In this document: positions 32,983 through 40,703 of the stretch, in pieces
How positions within the stretch are numbered: position 1 is the stretch's first letter
How the letters are laid out: each line of letters opens with the position of its first letter
Assembly: GCA_046483065.1 (NCBI GenBank)
Contig: JAWODW010000032.1
Coordinates: 1 to 64,000, forward strand
DNA: 64,000 nucleotides
Origin: JAWVYT01 sp046483065
Lineage (GTDB): Bacteria > Gemmatimonadota > Gemmatimonadetes > Longimicrobiales > RSA9
Reading direction: 5' to 3'
Position numbers and translations under genes: made by a program
The notes under the pieces: generated by a model
What the model saw: the letters and a program-made list of their open reading frames with translations, nothing else
Told to the model about the DNA's origin: nothing
Databases searched by the model: none

Positions 32983-35367
32983 ATGAGCGACTGGCTGGAC
33001 CGGTTGAACCCGGAGCAGCGGGCGGCGGTGGAGCACTTCGAGGGGCCGCTCCTGGTGCTGGCGGGCGCGGGCTCGGGGAAGACCCGGGTGCTCACCACCC
33101 GCATCGCGTACCTGATCCACGAGTACGGCGTGGACCCGGGCGCCATCCTGTCCGTGACGTTCACGAACAAGGCGGCGGGCGAGATGCGGGAGCGGGTCCG
33201 GCAGCTGCTGGGCCGTGAGCCCGGCGGGATGTGGATCGGCACGTTCCACTCCATTGGCGCGCGGCTGCTGCGGAAGCACGCGTCGTGGCTGGGCTGGAGC
33301 TCGAATTTCACCATCTTCGACGCCGACGCGAGCCTCTCCGAGATCAAGGCCACCATGGGGCGGCTCCACATCAGCACGAAGACGTGGCACCCGAAGGCCG
33401 TCCGGGCGGCCATCAGCGACGCGAAGAGCCAGCTCATCGACCCGGCGGAGTACGCGTCGCTGGCGTCGGACAAGCTGTCCCGGGTGGTGGCCGACCTCTA
33501 CCCGGCGTACCAGAAGAGCCTGAAGGAGCAGAACGCCTTCGACTTCGATGACCTGCTCATGAAGCCGGTGGAGCTCTTCCGGGACAACGTCCGGCTCCTG
33601 GACCGCTACCGGGACCGGTTCCAGTTCGTGCTGGTGGACGAGTACCAGGACACGAATCACGCGCAGTACCGGATGATGGAGCTCATTGCCGACGAGCCGG
33701 GGCAGCCGTTCGGGGGCACAGAGGGCACAGAGGGCACAGAGGGCCACGGAGACACGGGGACGGCCCGCGGGCCGAACCTCATGGTGGTGGGGGACGACGA
33801 CCAGTCGATCTACGGGTGGCGGGGTGCGGACGTACGGAACATCCTGGAGTTCGAGGCCCACTTCCCGGGCACGCGACTGATCCGGCTGGAGCGGAACTAC
33901 CGGTCCACGCAGCGGATTCTGGACGCGGCCAACGCGGTCATCGCCGAGAACGTGCGCCGGAAGGGAAAGACGCTGCACACGGACGCGGAGGCAGGCGACG
34001 TTCTCACGGTGGTGGAGACCGCCGACGAGCGGGACGAGGCCGAGTGGATCGCCAGCGAGCTCGAGCTGCGGATGGGCACGGAGGACCTGACGCCCCGGGA
34101 CTTCGTCGTCCTCTACCGCACCAACGCCCAGTCCCGTGAGCTGGAGCGGGCGCTGGTGGAGCGGAGCATCCCGTACCGGATCGTGGGCGGCACCCGGTTC
34201 TACGAGCGCCGGGAGATCATGGACGTGTTGGGCTATCTCCGGCTCATTTCGAACGCCCGGGACGGCCAGGCCTTCGACCGGGTAGTGAACTACCCCCGCC
34301 GGGGTGTGGGCACCGTGAATCAGGACCGGATCCGGGAGTTCGCCGCCAGCCGGGGGATCCCCTACCTCGACGCGGCCCGGCAGGCCAAGGAGATCGACGT
34401 CCTCACGCCGTCGGCGGCCACGAGTCTGGCCCGGTTCGCCGCCAGCATCGACGGGTTTCGGGAGCGGGCCGAGGAGATGGGGGCCGGCGAGCTGACGGAG
34501 CAGATCGTCACCGACATGGGTATCTTCGCCGCACTGGCCGACGAGGGTCCCGAGGGCGAGGACCGGGCGGAGAACGTCCGTGAGCTCATCGCCGGCGCGT
34601 ACGAGTTCGACGAGCGGCTGCCCACGCTCCGGGAGGTGGAGGACCTGCCGGAGGGCGCCACCGCGCTGGACCTCTTCCTCCAGGAGGTCTCCCTCATCAC
34701 CGACGTAGACCGCCACGACCCCGCCGCCAACGCCATCACCCTCATGACACTCCACACGGCCAAGGGGCTCGAGTTCCCCGTGGTCATCATCGCCGGCCTG
34801 GAGGACGGCCTTTTCCCCCTGGCCCGGGCGTACGACGAGCCCGGCGAGCTGGAGGAGGAGCGCCGCCTCTTCTACGTGGGCATCACCCGGGCCCAGCGGA
34901 AGGTCTACATGACCCACGCCCAGAGCCGTCGGCGGATGGGCGAGCGGAAGGCGTGCGTGCCGTCGAGCTTCCTCAAGCCGCTCCCCGACGCGCTGGTGGA
35001 GGAGCGGACCACGCCACAGGTGGAGCGCCAGCAGCGGGCGTACGACAGCTGGCAGACGCGTCGCTCGTCCCGGGGTCGGGGCTCCCGGCGGGACAGCGGA
35101 TCGGGAACCACTTCGGGCAGCGGCCGCGGCGGCCGGGACACCGACGCGTTCGGCAATCCGGCGGGCGACTACGTCATCGATTACAGCGACAACCAGGACG
35201 CGCCCCGGTTCATCAAGGGCGAGGTGGTGGTGCACCCCCAGTTCGGACGGGGTACCATCAAGGAGTTGAGCGGCTTCGGCCGTGATCTCAAGGCGGTCAT
35301 CGACTTCGAGGAGATCGGTCGGAAGAAGGTGGTGGTCCGCTACGCCAACCTCCAGAAGGACTGGTAG
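32983..35367 (+). CDS. UvrD/PcrA-type DNA helicase with in-frame repeat insertion
   Basis: 794 aa superfamily 1A 3'-5' helicase for repair and replication restart. Motifs: I AGAGSGKTRVL near residue 28, Ia TFTNKAAGEMRER, II LVDEYQDTNHAQY, III GDDDQSIYGWRGAD, IV LERNYRSTQRI, V TLMTLHTAKGLEFP, and VI RRLFYVGITRAQRKVYM. The C-terminal Tudor-like domain is also visible (KGEVVVHPQFGRGTIKEL). Between motifs II and III an insertion, roughly GGTEGTEGTEGHGDTG, replaces the usual short loop and is encoded by a GGGCACAGA tandem repeat. ATG 32983 follows GGTGGAGGC. Confidence 0.95.
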   Translation: MSDWLDRLNPEQRAAVEHFEGPLLVLAGAGSGKTRVLTTRIAYLIHEYGVDPGAILSVTFTNKAAGEMRERVRQLLGREPGGMWIGTFHSIGARLLRKHASWLGWSSNFTIFDADASLSEIKATMGRLHISTKTWHPKAVRAAISDAKSQLIDPAEYASLASDKLSRVVADLYPAYQKSLKEQNAFDFDDLLMKPVELFRDNVRLLDRYRDRFQFVLVDEYQDTNHAQYRMMELIADEPGQPFGGTEGTEGTEGHGDTGTARGPNLMVVGDDDQSIYGWRGADVRNILEFEAHFPGTRLIRLERNYRSTQRILDAANAVIAENVRRKGKTLHTDAEAGDVLTVVETADERDEAEWIASELELRMGTEDLTPRDFVVLYRTNAQSRELERALVERSIPYRIVGGTRFYERREIMDVLGYLRLISNARDGQAFDRVVNYPRRGVGTVNQDRIREFAASRGIPYLDAARQAKEIDVLTPSAATSLARFAASIDGFRERAEEMGAGELTEQIVTDMGIFAALADEGPEGEDRAENVRELIAGAYEFDERLPTLREVEDLPEGATALDLFLQEVSLITDVDRHDPAANAITLMTLHTAKGLEFPVVIIAGLEDGLFPLARAYDEPGELEEERRLFYVGITRAQRKVYMTHAQSRRRMGERKACVPSSFLKPLPDALVEERTTPQVERQQRAYDSWQTRRSSRGRGSRRDSGSGTTSGSGRGGRDTDAFGNPAGDYVIDYSDNQDAPRFIKGEVVVHPQFGRGTIKELSGFGRDLKAVIDFEEIGRKKVVVRYANLQKDW
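33714..33760 (+). repeat. In-frame GGGCACAGA repeat inside uvrD
   Basis: Three perfect 9-base GGGCACAGA units followed by two diverged ones, encoding GTEGTEGTEGHGDTG. The same family recurs in gatC and gatA. It lies between helicase motifs II and III, where a loop is expected. Confidence 0.8.
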
Positions 35368-35370
35368 CCC

Positions 35371-35757
35371 ATGGGCGTCTCCCCCGACGACGTTCGCAGA
35401 ATCGCAGCCCTCGCCGCGCTCCGGCTCGACGACGACGAGGCGGACCGTCTCACCCGGGACCTGAACGACATCCTGGGCCACTTCGAGGTCCTGCGCGATG
35501 CGGACACTGGGGGGCACGGAGGCACGGGGGGGCACGGAGAGACAGAGGGGCACGGAGGCACAGAGGGGGCGTCGCTCCGACCGGACGAGCCGGGAGCGGA
35601 CCCTCTGGCCCGGGGCGCCGGTGATGGGGCGCCCGACTTCCGGGACGGGCTCTTCACGGTGCCGCGGCTGGCCTCCCACGCGGGGGAGGAGGACGGGCCC
35701 GGGGCCGCCGGTACGCCTCCACCGGCCGGGGGCAGCGCGGACGACAAGGCGCCATGA
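35371..35757 (+). CDS. gatC: Asp-tRNA(Asn)/Glu-tRNA(Gln) amidotransferase subunit C, with insertion
   Basis: 128 aa compared with about 95 for typical GatC. GatC stabilises the GatA-GatB complex that amidates mischarged tRNA. The N-terminal helical part is normal (VRRIAALAALRLDDDEADRLTRDLNDILGHFEVL), and the GatC signature FRDGLFTVPRLA is present. Between them a Gly/His/Thr/Glu-rich stretch (GGHGGTGGHGETEGHGGTEG) is encoded by a repeat of the same family as in uvrD and gatA, and the tail is also extended. Three bases after uvrD; overlaps gatA by four bases (ATGA). Confidence 0.9.
   Translation: MGVSPDDVRRIAALAALRLDDDEADRLTRDLNDILGHFEVLRDADTGGHGGTGGHGETEGHGGTEGASLRPDEPGADPLARGAGDGAPDFRDGLFTVPRLASHAGEEDGPGAAGTPPPAGGSADDKAP
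35509..35570 (+). repeat. In-frame GGCACGGAG/GGCACAGAG repeat inside gatC
   Basis: About six degenerate 9-10 base units (GGGGGGCACGGA, GGCACGGGG, GGGCACGGA, GACAGAGG, GGCACGGA, GGCACAGAGG). Same unit and same sense orientation as the copies in uvrD and gatA. Confidence 0.8.
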
Positions 35758-37325
35758 GCCAGGGCGGCGCCGAGGGCGCGGGGTCGGGCGCGACCCCGGG
35801 CGCGACCCCGGGCGGGGCCGGCGTCCGGGCGCTGGCGGCTGAGCTCCTGGCCGGGCATCGGACGGCGGCGGACGTGGCGGCGGCTGTGTCGGCGGCCATC
35901 GCGGAACGGGATGTGGGCGACGCTCCCACCGCCGGCCTCCACGCGTTCCTGGCCCACGACGCCGCGCTGCTCACCGCCCGGGCGCAGGAGGCGGACGCGG
36001 CGCTGGATCGGGCCCGGGAGGCGGGGACGCAGGGGGGTCGCCTGGCCGGGGTGCCCGTGGCCATCAAGGACAACCTCACCACGCTGGACCACCCCACTAC
36101 CTGCGGGTCGCGGATCCTGGAGGGGTGGCGCGCGCCGTACGAGGCCACGGCGGTGCGGCGGCTCCGATCGGCGGGGGCGCTCCTCGCCGGGAAGACGAAC
36201 CTGGACGAGTTCGCCATGGGATCGAGCACGGAACGCTCGGCGTACGGGCCCACCCGGAACCCGGTGGACCCGACACGGGTGCCCGGGGGCAGCTCGGGCG
36301 GCTCGGCGGCCGCGGTGGCGGCGGGGCTGGTTCCGGCGGCGCTGGGCAGCGATACGGGCGGGAGCGTGCGGCAACCGGCGGCGTTCTGCGGCGTGGTGGG
36401 GCTCCGGCCCACGTACGGCGCCGTGAGCCGGTACGGGCTGGTGGCGTTCGCGAGCTCGCTGGACCAGGTGGGTACGCTGGGCCGGACGGTGGGGGACGCG
36501 GCGCTTCTCCTGGAGGTCATCGCCGGCTATGACCCACTGGACTCCACCAGCGCGCAGCGGCCGCCACCGGTGCTGCTGCCGGAGCTGGACCGGGATGTCG
36601 ACGGACTCGTGGTGGGGCTGCCGGCCGAGTATCTGGCCGACCCACAGGACGCGTCGGCCCGGGCGCAGGTGGAGGCGGCCGCCGGGGCGCTGGAGGCCGC
36701 GGGCGCCGAAGTGCGGGAGATCACGCTGCCCCACACGGAGCTGGCGCTGCCCACGTACTACATCATCGCGCCGGCGGAGGCGTCCTCCAACCTGGCGCGG
36801 TTCGATGGGGTGAGGTACGGCCACAGAGAAACGGAGGGGCACAGAGGCACAGAGGGGCACAGAGGCACAGAGGCGGGCGCCGACCGGCTTCGGGGCATGT
36901 ACGGCGCGACCCGCTCGTCGGGGTTCGGGGCGGAGGTGAAGCGGCGGATCGTGCTGGGGACGTTCGCGCTCTCGGAGGGGTACCACGACGAGTACTACGG
37001 GCGGGCGCAGCGGGTGCGACGGCTCGTGGCCCGGGACTTCCAGGAGACATTCGATGCCGGCGTCGACGTGATCTTCACTCCCACCACGCCCACGCCCGCC
37101 TTCCGGCTCGGAGAGAAGACCGACGACCCGTACGCCATGTACCGCTCCGACGTCTATACAGCGCCGTCGAGCCTGGCGGGGCTCCCGGCCATCTCCGTCC
37201 CTATCGGCGCCGTCGATGGGCTGCCGGTGGGCGGCCAGCTCATCGCCGACCGCTGGGGCGAGGCGGTCATGGTGCGGGCGGCCGCGGCGCTGGAGCGGCT
37301 CGGGCCGGGGGGCGGTCATGGGTGA
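35754..37325 (+). CDS. gatA: Glutamyl-tRNA(Gln) amidotransferase subunit A, with insertion
   Basis: 523 aa amidase-signature glutaminase that releases ammonia for GatB. The Ser-cisSer-Lys triad is intact: Lys in VPVAIKDNLTT, cis-Ser in PGGSSGGSAAAVAAG, and nucleophile Ser in GSDTGGSVRQPA. After EASSNLARFDGVRYG, where most GatA proteins continue into a short loop, there is HRETEGHRGTEGHRGTE before DRLRGMYGATRSSGFGAEVKRRI. The flanks are fully conserved, so the insertion did not break the fold. The N-terminus (GAGSGATPGATPGGAG) is also low-complexity. Overlaps gatC by 4 and gatB by 8 bases. Confidence 0.95.
   Translation: MSQGGAEGAGSGATPGATPGGAGVRALAAELLAGHRTAADVAAAVSAAIAERDVGDAPTAGLHAFLAHDAALLTARAQEADAALDRAREAGTQGGRLAGVPVAIKDNLTTLDHPTTCGSRILEGWRAPYEATAVRRLRSAGALLAGKTNLDEFAMGSSTERSAYGPTRNPVDPTRVPGGSSGGSAAAVAAGLVPAALGSDTGGSVRQPAAFCGVVGLRPTYGAVSRYGLVAFASSLDQVGTLGRTVGDAALLLEVIAGYDPLDSTSAQRPPPVLLPELDRDVDGLVVGLPAEYLADPQDASARAQVEAAAGALEAAGAEVREITLPHTELALPTYYIIAPAEASSNLARFDGVRYGHRETEGHRGTEGHRGTEAGADRLRGMYGATRSSGFGAEVKRRIVLGTFALSEGYHDEYYGRAQRVRRLVARDFQETFDAGVDVIFTPTTPTPAFRLGEKTDDPYAMYRSDVYTAPSSLAGLPAISVPIGAVDGLPVGGQLIADRWGEAVMVRAAAALERLGPGGGHG
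36821..36873 (+). repeat. In-frame GGGGCACAGAGGCACAGA repeat inside gatA
   Basis: CCACAGAGAAACGGAGG followed by two 18-base units GGGCACAGAGGCACAGAG. It resembles the CACAGAG-type arrays found between genes in several phyla, but here it is translated as HRGTEG units. Confidence 0.8.
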
Positions 37326-38868
37326 CCGGCGGCCCCCGGATCTCGGCGAGCTCGACGTGGTCATCGGGCTCGAGGTCCACGTGCAGCTGGATACGGCCAC
37401 CAAGATGTTCTGTGCGTGCCAGGCCACGTACGGCGCGGCGCCCAATACGCACGTCTGCCCGGTCTGCCTCGCGCTGCCCGGCGCGCTGCCGGTGGTCAAC
37501 GGGCGGGCGGTGGAGCTGGCCATCAGGGCGGCGCTGGCGTTGGGGTGTGAGGTCCACGAGCGGAGCACGTTTGCGCGGAAGAACTACTTCTATCCGGACC
37601 TGCCGAAGGGATACCAGATCACGCAGTACGCGGAGCCTCTCGCCACCGGGGGGCGGATCGATTTGAATTTGGATTCGGATTTCAATTCGGCATTGGATGC
37701 CGGGTGGAGGGCTGGTTCGCGGCGGGATTCGACCCTCAATTCAAATACAGATACGAATACAGATTCAAATGAGCGGCCCGCGGCGGTCCGGGTCCGGCGG
37801 GTCCATCTGGAGGAGGACGCGGGGAAGTCACTGCACGGACGGGTGCCGGGGCGGACAGCCATCGACCTGAACCGGGCGGGCGTCCCACTTATCGAGATCG
37901 TGACGGAGCCGGATCTCCGCAGCCCGCCGGCGGCCCGGGCGTTCCTCGTCGGATTGAAGCGTACGCTGGAATACCTGGGGGTGAGCGACTGCGACATGGA
38001 GAAGGGCAGCCTCCGGGTGGACGCCAACGTCTCGGTGCGGCCCGTGGGCTCGGCCGGGCTGGGGTCGAAGACGGAGGTGAAGAACCTGAACTCGTTCAGC
38101 GCCGTGGAGCGGGCGCTGGGCTACGAGGCGGCGCGTCAGGCCCGGGTGCTGGCCGGGGGCGACGCCGTGGTCCACGAGACGCGCCTCTGGGACGCCGAGG
38201 CCCGTGTGGCCCGGCCGATGCGGAGCAAGGAGGCGGCGCGGGACTATCGGTATTTCCCGGAGCCCGACCTGCCGCCGCTGGTGCTGAACGCCGACCGGGT
38301 CAATCAGATCCGGACCCGGCTGCCGGAGCTGCCCCACGAGCGCGAGGTCCGGTTCGTCGAGGCGTACGACCTGCCGGAATACGACGCCGGCGTCCTCACG
38401 GCCTCCCGGGCGGTGGCCGACTACTTCGAGGCACTGGCCGACGCGGCCGGCGACCCGAAGGCCGCCAGCAACCGGGTCATGACCGTTGTCATGGCGTGGA
38501 TGAACGAGACGGGGCAGGGGATCGACGGGTTCCCCATCTCGCCGGCGCGGCTGGGCGAGCTGATCCGGCTGACCGCCGATGACACCCTCTCCAGCACCGC
38601 CGCGAAGGACGTCTTCGACCGGATGCTCGACGACGATCGGTCGGCGGCCGAGATCGTAGCGGCCGAAGGGCTCGCACAGGTCAGCGATCCGTCGAAGCTC
38701 GAGGGCTGGGTCGACGAAGCGCTGGCCGAGCACCCGGATGAAGCCGAGCGGCTCCGGAGCGGTGAGGACAGGCTGATCGGCTTTTTCGTCGGCGCCGTCA
38801 TGCGGGCGTCGCGAGGGAAGGCCGACCCGGAGCGGGTCCAGATGCTGCTTCGGAACCGGACGGGCTAA
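37318..38868 (+). CDS. gatB: Aspartyl/glutamyl-tRNA amidotransferase subunit B, with AT-rich insertion
   Basis: 516 aa. GatB phosphorylates the mischarged aminoacyl-tRNA and transfers ammonia. VIGLEVHVQLDTATKMFC opens the protein, followed by CPVCLALPGALPVVN, KNYFYPDLPKGYQITQY, LEEDAGKSLHG and the C-terminal YqeY-like tail. Between ATGGRIDL and RVRRVHLEEDAG, where GatB normally has a short strand connection, sit about 40 Asn/Asp/Ser/Thr-rich residues (LNSNTDTNTDSN). They are coded by AT-rich DNA quite unlike the flanks. ATG 37318 is eight bases inside gatA; the frame extends further up without homology. Confidence 0.95.
   Translation: MGDRRPPDLGELDVVIGLEVHVQLDTATKMFCACQATYGAAPNTHVCPVCLALPGALPVVNGRAVELAIRAALALGCEVHERSTFARKNYFYPDLPKGYQITQYAEPLATGGRIDLNLDSDFNSALDAGWRAGSRRDSTLNSNTDTNTDSNERPAAVRVRRVHLEEDAGKSLHGRVPGRTAIDLNRAGVPLIEIVTEPDLRSPPAARAFLVGLKRTLEYLGVSDCDMEKGSLRVDANVSVRPVGSAGLGSKTEVKNLNSFSAVERALGYEAARQARVLAGGDAVVHETRLWDAEARVARPMRSKEAARDYRYFPEPDLPPLVLNADRVNQIRTRLPELPHEREVRFVEAYDLPEYDAGVLTASRAVADYFEALADAAGDPKAASNRVMTVVMAWMNETGQGIDGFPISPARLGELIRLTADDTLSSTAAKDVFDRMLDDDRSAAEIVAAEGLAQVSDPSKLEGWVDEALAEHPDEAERLRSGEDRLIGFFVGAVMRASRGKADPERVQMLLRNRTG
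37660..37770 (+). repeat. AT-rich inverted-repeat element inserted in frame in gatB
   Basis: About 110 bases. The left end ATTTGAATTTGGATTCGGAT (37660 on) and the reverse complement of the right end, ATTTGAATCTGTATTCGTAT (from 37770 down), match at 18 of 22 positions. The interior is normal GC. This looks like a small palindromic or MITE-like insertion kept in frame. Confidence 0.65.
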
Positions 38869-39006
38869 CCGGGGCCGGTGCCAGCGCTCCGTCGCCGCCC
38901 CGCCGGGCGCCTCCTCCCGCTGACACTGCACCCCCGTGCGTCGCGGGCTCGCGGTCCCCATTGTATCCCCACGGCGTGGTCCCGCTTCATCGACACGAAG
39001 GCGACA

Positions 39007-39288
39007 ATGAGAGAGCTATTGCAGGAGTTGGAGGACCGGTGGCAGCAGGTCTCCCAATACGACGATATCGAGGCCTCCCTCTGGACACCGGGAGACCCTG
39101 TAGCGGACAAGTGTCCCTCCGGGTGCCGCCTGGTGGATACGGGGTGGAGAGCCATGGTCGAGGACGAGGAGGGGGTGGACGGGTTCCGACGCGCGGTCTT
39201 CTGCCGTGACCACGGCTACGCCCGGATCTACGTGATTGACGGCGCCACGGCCCGGGAGCACGGGTGGGAGCCGCTACCCGTGGCCTGA
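39007..39288 (+). CDS. Hypothetical protein, 93 aa
   Basis: Start ATG 39007 (MRELLQELEDRWQQVSQYDD) chosen over an earlier start at 38878, whose added residues are Arg/Pro-rich and shadow-like. It has an N-terminal helix, two Cys (DKCPSGCRLVDTG, a CxxxC) and a third Cys in VFCRDHGYARIYVID. No family recognised. A TATCCC at 38964 could be a -10 but has no good -35. Codon pattern is convincing; function unknown. Confidence 0.5.
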   Translation: MRELLQELEDRWQQVSQYDDIEASLWTPGDPVADKCPSGCRLVDTGWRAMVEDEEGVDGFRRAVFCRDHGYARIYVIDGATAREHGWEPLPVA

Positions 39289-39422
39289 ACGACACCGTCG
39301 TGTGGGTCGGGCACGACCGGCACGGGTGGGAGTTGGTAGCCATGTACCCGGGACGTTCCCGGAGATAGTGAGGGTCAACGCTCCATGAGATTCACGGCTC
39401 GGCTGGCGCGATACCGCTGGAT

Positions 39423-39713
39423 GTGCTGGCGGCGACGTTGATGGTGCCCGCGGCGGTGGCGGCACAGGCAGGCACCGGGGCCGGTGCGGCCCCACTCGCG
39501 TGGCTGTCCGCGGCGGGGTTGGCGTCTTTCCGGGGCGCCGAGTTCGTGGGCGCGAGCATCCTGGTGGCGCCGGGGGCGGGCGCACTCTTCCCGGCGGACG
39601 CCGAGTTGGACATCGGGGGCATCGTCCGGTTCCGGAGGCTGGCCAGCGCGTACGGCGATGCCCGCCTCATGGTGCTCTGCCACGTCGGCGGGACCGGGGC
39701 ACTGGCGTCGTAA
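39423..39713 (+). CDS. Hypothetical exported protein, possibly frame-disrupted at its start
   Basis: About 96 aa from GTG 39423. The leader LAATLMVPAAVAAQAG is signal-peptide-like but lacks a charged N-terminus. An ATG at 39385 (MRFTARLARY) in another frame would supply one, so a one-base shift near 39415 may have split it. The rest is small and Ala/Gly-rich (FVGASILVAPGAGALF). Its stop overlaps the next ATG (TAATGG). No family recognised. Confidence 0.35.
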   Translation: MLAATLMVPAAVAAQAGTGAGAAPLAWLSAAGLASFRGAEFVGASILVAPGAGALFPADAELDIGGIVRFRRLASAYGDARLMVLCHVGGTGALAS

Positions 39714-40315
39714 TGGCGCAGATAGCATCCGGGCGCCGGGTCCTCCTCGACGACGACGGGCTGTCCCGACTCCGGTTCCCGCCGCCGACCTCGGAGGTGG
39801 TGATCGCCGTCCATCCCGGGGCGCTGAACGCCCCGGAGAACCGGTTGACGCTGGCCGCTGCCCTGGACGACGACGATGTGCCGGTGTGGGTGGGCGCCAT
39901 CGACGAGCGGATGGTCCTGGGCGCACTGGGCAGCACCGCCTCGCCCCGGCCGGCCATCGCACGGTGCCTGTTCCGGGGCGCACGGAGCTGGTCGGTGGTG
40001 TGGCCCGGTCCGCTACTGGGCCACGGCGCGCCCGCCCCCTATGGTACGCTCTACGACGGCGACCGCCCGTGGGTGGTCCTGGGCGAGCTGCCCGCGGGCT
40101 CGCTGCTGGCGGCGCCGCTCAATGACGCCCGGGGCAACCCCAAGTGGTACGCCCCCCGGATCGAGGCCGCGGACCTCGTGGGCGCCGCCGGGAAGGATGG
40201 ACAGCTCGAGATGGCGCACCTGTGGTCGCTGCCCGAGGACCTGCCCGCAGTGGGCCGGGTCGAGGAGTGCGCCTGGACCGGGCTCCGGACCAGTGTGGAA
40301 GGGTACTACGCATAG
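39713..40315 (+). CDS. Hypothetical protein, 200 aa
   Basis: ATG 39713 shares a base with the preceding stop. Soluble, no membrane helix. Recurrent beta-like segments (RRVLLDDDGLSRLRFPPPTSEVV, SWSVVWPGPLLGHG, PWVVLGELPAGSLLAAPLNDARGNPKWY) and an end rich in aromatic residues (VEGYYA). I cannot assign a family. The coupled start suggests it is co-expressed with the small exported ORF before it. Confidence 0.5.
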   Translation: MAQIASGRRVLLDDDGLSRLRFPPPTSEVVIAVHPGALNAPENRLTLAAALDDDDVPVWVGAIDERMVLGALGSTASPRPAIARCLFRGARSWSVVWPGPLLGHGAPAPYGTLYDGDRPWVVLGELPAGSLLAAPLNDARGNPKWYAPRIEAADLVGAAGKDGQLEMAHLWSLPEDLPAVGRVEECAWTGLRTSVEGYYA

Positions 40316-40703
40316 GTCGGGTCGCGCCGTCGTCGTATCGCTGCACGGGAGCTGGCACCCCGCACTCGGCCGCGCCGGCGAGGACGTGGTTCACGGGGCT
40401 TGTCGCCGCGGAAGCCCCGCACCCTCGGCCGGAAAGGGGAGCTCCGATCCCGTGACCGGTGGGTCCCCGGGACAGAAAACCGGCGGCTGGTACGTCATAC
40501 GGCCGCCACCCACCTGAATCGGGAGTGAACTCGGCCGTATGCGACTCGATATCCCGACCCTCGCCACGGTGCCCCTGGCCGCGCTGCTTGCCGTCGGGGG
40601 ATGGGGGCGCGCCGTTCTGCGGGGAGGAGTAGCTGCTGACGTACGAACTCGGGTTGACCTTCGTGCCCGGGCGTGATCGGTAGCGGTGCCGACCCCGTGA
40701 TGT
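40316..40703. other. 388-base region without a confident gene
   Basis: Holds an inverted repeat (CATACGGCCG at 40496-40505 and CGGCCGTATG at 40532-40541) whose right arm contains an ATG. From that ATG, a 45-codon frame with a signal-like start (TLATVPLAALLAVGG) runs to 40676. A different frame nearby reads CGEE, stop, LLTYELGLTFVPG, as if a lipoprotein gene had decayed. A hairpin GGGGCTT/AAGCCCC lies near 40397-40420. No RNA family recognised. Confidence 0.35.
40539..40676 (+). pseudogene. Short signal-peptide-like frame, probable gene remnant
   Basis: 45 codons: MRLDIPTLATVPLAALLAVGG, then Arg/Val-rich residues with no fold. The ATG sits in the right arm of a 10-bp inverted repeat with GGGAGTGAA in the loop. 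Could be a small exported peptide, but a decayed lipoprotein start is more likely. Confidence 0.25.

Noticed and set aside
33714..33760. CRISPR array in uvrD
   Set aside because: Nine-base units in direct tandem with no unique spacers; translated as part of the helicase.
32938..35679. Minus-strand open frame of 913 codons opposite uvrD and gatC
   Set aside because: Shadow of the helicase gene; no recognisable domain.
40397..40480. Cobalamin or cyclic-di-GMP riboswitch
   Set aside because: A hairpin and some G/A runs exist, but no core motif of either class can be found, and no fitting gene follows.
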